A stretch of DNA of 64,000 nt. Source: Chitinophagaceae bacterium (GTDB taxonomy: Bacteria > Bacteroidota > Bacteroidia > Chitinophagales > Chitinophagaceae). The stretch is from assembly GCA_024643645.1 (NCBI GenBank), contig JAHEMN010000002.1, positions 20,175-84,174 of the forward strand. Direction: 5' to 3'. Below, piece after piece: positions 58,794 to 64,000 of the stretch (its first letter is position 1; every line of letters starts with the position of its first letter). Position numbers and translations under genes: made by a program. The notes under the pieces are model-generated. The model did no database searches, was not told the origin of the DNA, and saw only the letters and a list, made by a program, of their open reading frames with translations.

Positions 58794-60011
58794 ATGCCAT
58801 CTATACGCAAAATAATTAACGATCCTGTATATGGATTTATTACAATAGACCACCCTTTGATCTTAGAGGTTATTTCTCATCCATGGTATCAGCGATTGAG
58901 AAATATTCATCAAATGGCATTTGCCCACCTGGTATATCCAGGTGCAGTTCACTCCAGATTGCATCATTCTTTGGGAGCATATCATTTAATGTGTACTGCT
59001 TTATCAGAGTTAAAGAATAAAAATGTTGATATAACTGAAGAAGAAGAATTAGGAGCCAAAATTGCAATCTTATTACACGATATTGGTCATGGTCCTTTTT
59101 CTCATGCCTTGGAAAATGAATTAATAAATGGGATTCATCATGAAGAGATCTCAATATTATTAATGCAAAAACTGAATGAACAATTCAATGGGGCATTAAA
59201 AATAGCAATTGAAATTTTCACAAATAGACATAAAAAACGATTTTTATTTCAATTGGTTTCTGGCCAATTAGACGTAGACAGAATGGATTACCTGAACAGA
59301 GACAGTTTCTTTACAGGTGTTGCTGAAGGTGTAATCGGGTATGATAGAATAATTAAAATGCTTACAGTGCACAATGGAGAATTAATGGTAGAAGAAAAAG
59401 GCATTTATTCAATTGAAAAATTCCTGGTGTCCAGGCGGCTGATGTACTGGCAGGTTTATTTACATAAAACAGTGTTAGCTTCAGAACGAATCCTCGTCAA
59501 GATCATACAAAGAGCAAAAGAACTTTGTAAAGAAGGAATTGCCGTAATTGCAGCTACTGAAGAATTGAATTTTTTTCTGTTAGATTTCCATTCGAAACAT
59601 TCTATTGAGCAGCATTTAGAAACTTTCTGTCGTCTTGATGATCATGATGTAATGGCAACTATAAAAAACTGGTGTCATCATCCAGATAAAATATTATCTA
59701 GATTATGCCGTTCATTAGTGGAACGAAAATTGCTGAAAGTAAAATTACAAGCTGAGCCATTTGATCCATCTTTTGTTAAAGAAAAACAAAAAGAAGCTAT
59801 GGCAAAACTGGATATAAACGAAAGTGAAGTCAATTACTTTGTTTTTACTGGAGAAGCCAGTAACACAACATATGATTTTACAGATGAACAGATCAATATT
59901 TTATTTAAAGATGGAACCATAAAAGATATATCAGATGTTGACAATGCGTTGATACAGCACAACCTGAGTGGCGCAACAAAAAAATATTACTTTTGTCATC
60001 TAAGGGATTAA
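58794..60011 (+). CDS. HD domain-containing phosphohydrolase
   Basis: 405 aa; VHSRLHHSLGAYHLM, LLHDIGHGPFSHALE, LDVDRMDYLNRDS. Confidence 0.92.
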   Translation: MPSIRKIINDPVYGFITIDHPLILEVISHPWYQRLRNIHQMAFAHLVYPGAVHSRLHHSLGAYHLMCTALSELKNKNVDITEEEELGAKIAILLHDIGHGPFSHALENELINGIHHEEISILLMQKLNEQFNGALKIAIEIFTNRHKKRFLFQLVSGQLDVDRMDYLNRDSFFTGVAEGVIGYDRIIKMLTVHNGELMVEEKGIYSIEKFLVSRRLMYWQVYLHKTVLASERILVKIIQRAKELCKEGIAVIAATEELNFFLLDFHSKHSIEQHLETFCRLDDHDVMATIKNWCHHPDKILSRLCRSLVERKLLKVKLQAEPFDPSFVKEKQKEAMAKLDINESEVNYFVFTGEASNTTYDFTDEQINILFKDGTIKDISDVDNALIQHNLSGATKKYYFCHLRD

Positions 60012-60023
60012 CAAAAATCAATT

Positions 60024-61070
60024 ATGAATTTTTCTGCTTCACAAATTGCACAATTAATAAATGGAAAAGTTGAAGGTGATGCTTCAATACTTGTAGCATC
60101 GTTTGGTAAGATTGAAGAAGCAACTGAAGGACAGTTAACCTTTTTTGCTAATGCTAAATATGAAGATTTTCTTTACGAAACCCAAGCATCAATAGTTATC
60201 ATCAATGAAGCATATCAATTAAAAAAACCTATCAATGCTGCTCTTATAAGAGTGGCTGATGCTTATTCAGCCTTTGCTACTCTATTGACAAAATACCAGG
60301 AAATCGTACAACAAATGCTAACCGGTATTCAGGAACCATCATATATAGCTAAATCAGCTTCTTATGGTGATAATGTTTTTATCGGTGCGTTTGTATACCT
60401 GGGTGAAAATGTAAAAGTTGGAAATAATACAAAAATATATCCGAATGCATATCTGGGAGATAATGTAATGGTGGGAGATAATTCAATAATTCATCCCGGT
60501 GTAAAAATCTATCATGACTGTATTATTGGAAATAATGTAACTATACATGCAGGCACTGTAATAGGAAGCGATGGATTTGGCTTTGCTCCACAAGCAGATG
60601 GCACATTGAAAAAGGTGCCACAGATCGGTAATGTAATAATTGAAGACTTTGTAGAGATAGGTGCTAATGCTACAATAGACAGAGCTACCATCGGATCAAC
60701 ACTAATAAAAAAAGGTGCCAAGCTTGATAACCTTATTCAGATAGCACATAATGTTGAGATCGGCAATAGCACCGTTATTGCAGCACAGGCTGGTATTAGC
60801 GGTAGTACTAAAGTTGGCAAAGGTGTAATGATCGGTGGACAGGCCGGAATTGTGGGGCATATTCAAATTGCTGATGGTTCAAAAATAAATGCACAAGCTG
60901 GTTTAGGTAAATCACTAAAAACTCCTGGAACAGCAGTAACAGGTTCACCGGCTTATGATTATAGTCAGGCAATACGTAGCCAGGCAATAGCCCGTAATCT
61001 ACCAGCAATGGAAAAAAGAATTAAAGAGTTAGAAGAATTGATAAAGCAGCTATTAATTGAAAGGGTTTAA
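60024..61070 (+). CDS. lpxD: UDP-3-O-(3-hydroxyacyl)glucosamine N-acyltransferase
   Basis: 348 aa; N-terminal LpxD domain, hexapeptide repeats, [46 protein letters not shown]. Confidence 0.95.
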   Translation: MNFSASQIAQLINGKVEGDASILVASFGKIEEATEGQLTFFANAKYEDFLYETQASIVIINEAYQLKKPINAALIRVADAYSAFATLLTKYQEIVQQMLTGIQEPSYIAKSASYGDNVFIGAFVYLGENVKVGNNTKIYPNAYLGDNVMVGDNSIIHPGVKIYHDCIIGNNVTIHAGTVIGSDGFGFAPQADGTLKKVPQIGNVIIEDFVEIGANATIDRATIGSTLIKKGAKLDNLIQIAHNVEIGNSTVIAAQAGISGSTKVGKGVMIGGQAGIVGHIQIADGSKINAQAGLGKSLKTPGTAVTGSPAYDYSQAIRSQAIARNLPAMEKRIKELEELIKQLLIERV

Positions 61071-61111
61071 TTTAGAAATATTTCTTTGCGTAAATCCTTT
61101 ATTTATTTGTT

Positions 61112-61696
61112 TTATTCTTCTTTTATAATTTTACCGGCTCTATCTATATAAACCATTTCCCCACCTTTCATAATCCTTGCTTTGCCATCTTCAAAACGAC
61201 CAGCAAATGTAAATTTGTAAGGTATAGCTAGTTTTCCATCAATTCCAATATACCCCCACTGTTCATTTTCATTAGCAACAGCTGCAAGCCCATCTGAAAA
61301 CCCTGACGCCATTGAAAAATGAAATGGGATCTTTGCTTGGTTTGAAACATTTATGAAACCATATTTACTCCCTTTCCTTACTACTGCAAGACCTTCATAA
61401 AATGAACCAGCTTCATCATACTCAGGTTCAATAATTACTTTACCGGTACTATCCAGAAAGCCCCATTTTTTTTCCAGTTTTACTGCAGCATACCCCTCAT
61501 TAAAAGTCATTGCCTCATTATAAACTAATGGGACAACCAAATTTCCCTTTTGATCCACATATCCAATTTTACCGTCTTTACTTACTTTGGCTAATCCACA
61601 AATACAATCATCTACATAATCATATTGCTTTGTCCAGGATTGAGAATAAAGGCAGGTTGCAGCAAAAAGCAAGCTAATAAATAATAACTTTTTCAT
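61112..61696 (-). CDS. WG repeat-containing exported protein
   Basis: 194 aa; signal peptide; repeated KxGYVDQKGNLVVPLVYNEAMTFNEGYAAVKLEKKWGFLDSTGKVIIEPEYDEAGSFYEGLAVV units. Confidence 0.9.
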   Translation of the reverse strand: MKKLLFISLLFAATCLYSQSWTKQYDYVDDCICGLAKVSKDGKIGYVDQKGNLVVPLVYNEAMTFNEGYAAVKLEKKWGFLDSTGKVIIEPEYDEAGSFYEGLAVVRKGSKYGFINVSNQAKIPFHFSMASGFSDGLAAVANENEQWGYIGIDGKLAIPYKFTFAGRFEDGKARIMKGGEMVYIDRAGKIIKEE

Positions 61697-61883
61697 AATT
61701 GCATTTTTAAACCAATAAAAAAAACTTTTATGTTAAGTTACCTTACTCAATGTCTGAATTATATGATTTAAAGCAGGTCAACTCATGATTAAAATACTGT
61801 ATCTACTACCGACTGTTTTCTTCTTATTATCTTTGTCCGCATTGATTTTATAAATTGAAAACAAATCACCAACTGAAAAAAAT

Positions 61884-63287
61884 ATGGCGGAAAATTTCAA
61901 CCCGGATAAACAGCATACACTTTTAAATGAGGCTAGTATCTCCGGAACCGGATTACATACCGGAATATTGGCAACTCTAACCTTAAAACCGGCAAAAACA
62001 GGATTTGGGTTTCAGTTTCAACGGATTGATTTAGCAGGCCAACCAATCATTAAAGCCGATTGTGACCTCGTTACTGATGTTAGCCGTGGGACTACTTTAG
62101 AAGCAAATGGTGCCAAAATAAGTACTGTGGAGCATGTATTAGCTGCATTAGTCGGTATGGGGGTCGATAATTGTCTTTTAGAAATAAACGGCCCAGAGAT
62201 GCCAATCATGGATGGAAGCTCTCAGCCATTTGTAGCATTAATTGAGCAAGCCGGTATTATTGAACAGGAAGATGAAAAAATCTGGTATACTATTGATGAG
62301 AACATAAATTATTTTGATGAAGAAAAAAGAGTAGAAATGGTAGCAATGCCCGCTACTGAATACCAGGTAACAACGTTGATAGATTTTAATTCACCGGTAC
62401 TAGGCACACAACATGCAGGCCTCAAACATATAAAAGATTTTAGAAAAGAAATTGCCCCTTGTCGTACGTTTTGTTTTTTACATGAACTAGAAATGTTGCT
62501 GGATAACAACCTTATAAAGGGAGGCGATATAAACAATGCCATAGTTATTGTTGATAAGGTAGTTGATGAAGAAGAATTAAAAAGGCTTAATTCGATTTTC
62601 AAAAAAGATAAGATTGAAGTAAAAAGTGAGGGTTATTTGAATAACCTTGAATTACGTTTTCCAAATGAACCGGCCAGGCATAAATTATTAGATGTTGTAG
62701 GTGACCTTGCTTTAATTGGATTTCCAATAAAGTCTAAAATTATTGCTAACAGGCCAGGCCATAGTTCAAATGTAGAGTTTGCAAAAAAGATAAAACAGTA
62801 CATTAAAAAAAATAAACAGAATAAGAATATTCCTGTTTATGATCCTACAATTCCTCCTGTACATGATTACCAATTCATTGAAAAAACATTACCACATCGT
62901 TTTCCTTTTGCTTTGGTAGACAAGATCATTGAATTAAATGAAACGACGATAGTAGGAATTAAAAATGTCACCATCAACGAATGGTTCTTCCAAGGTCACT
63001 TCCCGGGCAATCCTGTAATGCCCGGAGTATTACAGATTGAGGCGTTGGCACAATGTGGAGGCATTCTGGCAATTAATCTGAGTGGAGAAGGACAATATGA
63101 TACCTATTTTTTAAAGATCGATAACTGTAAGTTTAAGAGCATGGTAAAACCCGGAGATACTCTAATATTGAAAATGGAATTATCTGCACCAATCCGACGA
63201 GGAATTTGTGAAATGAAGGGAACTACATATGTTGGAAACAGAGTTTGTGCAGAAGCTGATATGGTAGCTCAGATCGTAAAAAGATAA
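61884..63287 (+). CDS. Bifunctional LpxC / FabZ fusion
   Basis: 467 aa; LpxC (HTLLNEASISGTGLHTG, STVEHVLAALVGMGVDNC, KHKLLDVVGDLALIG-like) fused to FabZ (LPHRFPFALVDKIIEL, FFQGHFPGNPVMPGVLQIEALAQ). Confidence 0.95.
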   Translation: MAENFNPDKQHTLLNEASISGTGLHTGILATLTLKPAKTGFGFQFQRIDLAGQPIIKADCDLVTDVSRGTTLEANGAKISTVEHVLAALVGMGVDNCLLEINGPEMPIMDGSSQPFVALIEQAGIIEQEDEKIWYTIDENINYFDEEKRVEMVAMPATEYQVTTLIDFNSPVLGTQHAGLKHIKDFRKEIAPCRTFCFLHELEMLLDNNLIKGGDINNAIVIVDKVVDEEELKRLNSIFKKDKIEVKSEGYLNNLELRFPNEPARHKLLDVVGDLALIGFPIKSKIIANRPGHSSNVEFAKKIKQYIKKNKQNKNIPVYDPTIPPVHDYQFIEKTLPHRFPFALVDKIIELNETTIVGIKNVTINEWFFQGHFPGNPVMPGVLQIEALAQCGGILAINLSGEGQYDTYFLKIDNCKFKSMVKPGDTLILKMELSAPIRRGICEMKGTTYVGNRVCAEADMVAQIVKR

Positions 63288-63352
63288 ACTTCTAAAATCC
63301 GGTATTAAATTAATAAACAAGGTAAGTTTTTCTCAAATATCAAAATTAGCTG

Positions 63353-63380
63353 AAATGCCCGATTGTCGGGCATTTTCATT
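63353..63380 (+). terminator. Intrinsic terminator after lpxC/fabZ
   Basis: AAATGCCCGA-TTG-TCGGGCATTT followed by TCATTTC. Confidence 0.7.
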
Positions 63381-63447
63381 TCATAAAACTCTTCAAAATT
63401 TGGGTAAAAAATGGGCTATTTTTTCAGGTCAGAAGGGGTATTTTCGG

Positions 63448-63455
63448 TACATTTG
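63448..63455 (+). promoter_or_regulatory. -7 element TACATTTG upstream of gyrB
   Basis: Exact TAnnTTTG match ~80 nt before the gyrB ATG. Confidence 0.45.
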
Positions 63456-63509
63456 TCGGTATTCATTTTTTCCCGAAAAAATCGGGGTGTACCACATTTC
63501 TAACATTAG

Positions 63510-64000
<491 letters not shown>

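Overview
The window looks like a chromosomal segment of a Bacteroidetes bacterium, probably Chitinophagaceae-like. The assignment rests on T9SS type B sorting domains, SprB repeats, PorP/SprF and PorX proteins, TAnnTTTG-type promoters, and AT-rich intergenic DNA. Most of it is housekeeping: lolD-like (partial), fabI, a FabH-like synthase, pheT, zapA, rny, rplS, tatA, gatA, pabB, purA, a relA/spoT homologue, tig, clpP-clpP-clpX, class II RNR nrdJ, GGGPS, a LytTR/LytS-type two-component pair, dxs, scpA, mscL, PPK2, frr, a split transketolase N-half, rbfA, an MsbA-like ABC exporter, a biotin-dependent acyl-CoA carboxylase set, an acyl-CoA dehydrogenase, porX, lpxD, lpxC/fabZ and gyrB (partial). 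There is one tRNA-Leu(TAG). I saw no CRISPR array, prophage, IS element, rRNA or obvious defence island. No clear-cut novel system is evident. The best leads are: a perfect 14-bp intrinsic-terminator structure inside the 5' coding region of pabB; a paralogous pair of T9SS-exported SprB-repeat proteins sharing an uncharacterised N-terminal module; a long imperfect palindrome between tRNA-Leu and tig; two abutting convergent micro-ORFs (48 aa and a 41-aa lipoprotein) missed by the ORF track; a highly acidic disordered protein; and an orphan half-transketolase. All assignments come from reading the sequence only; no searches were run.
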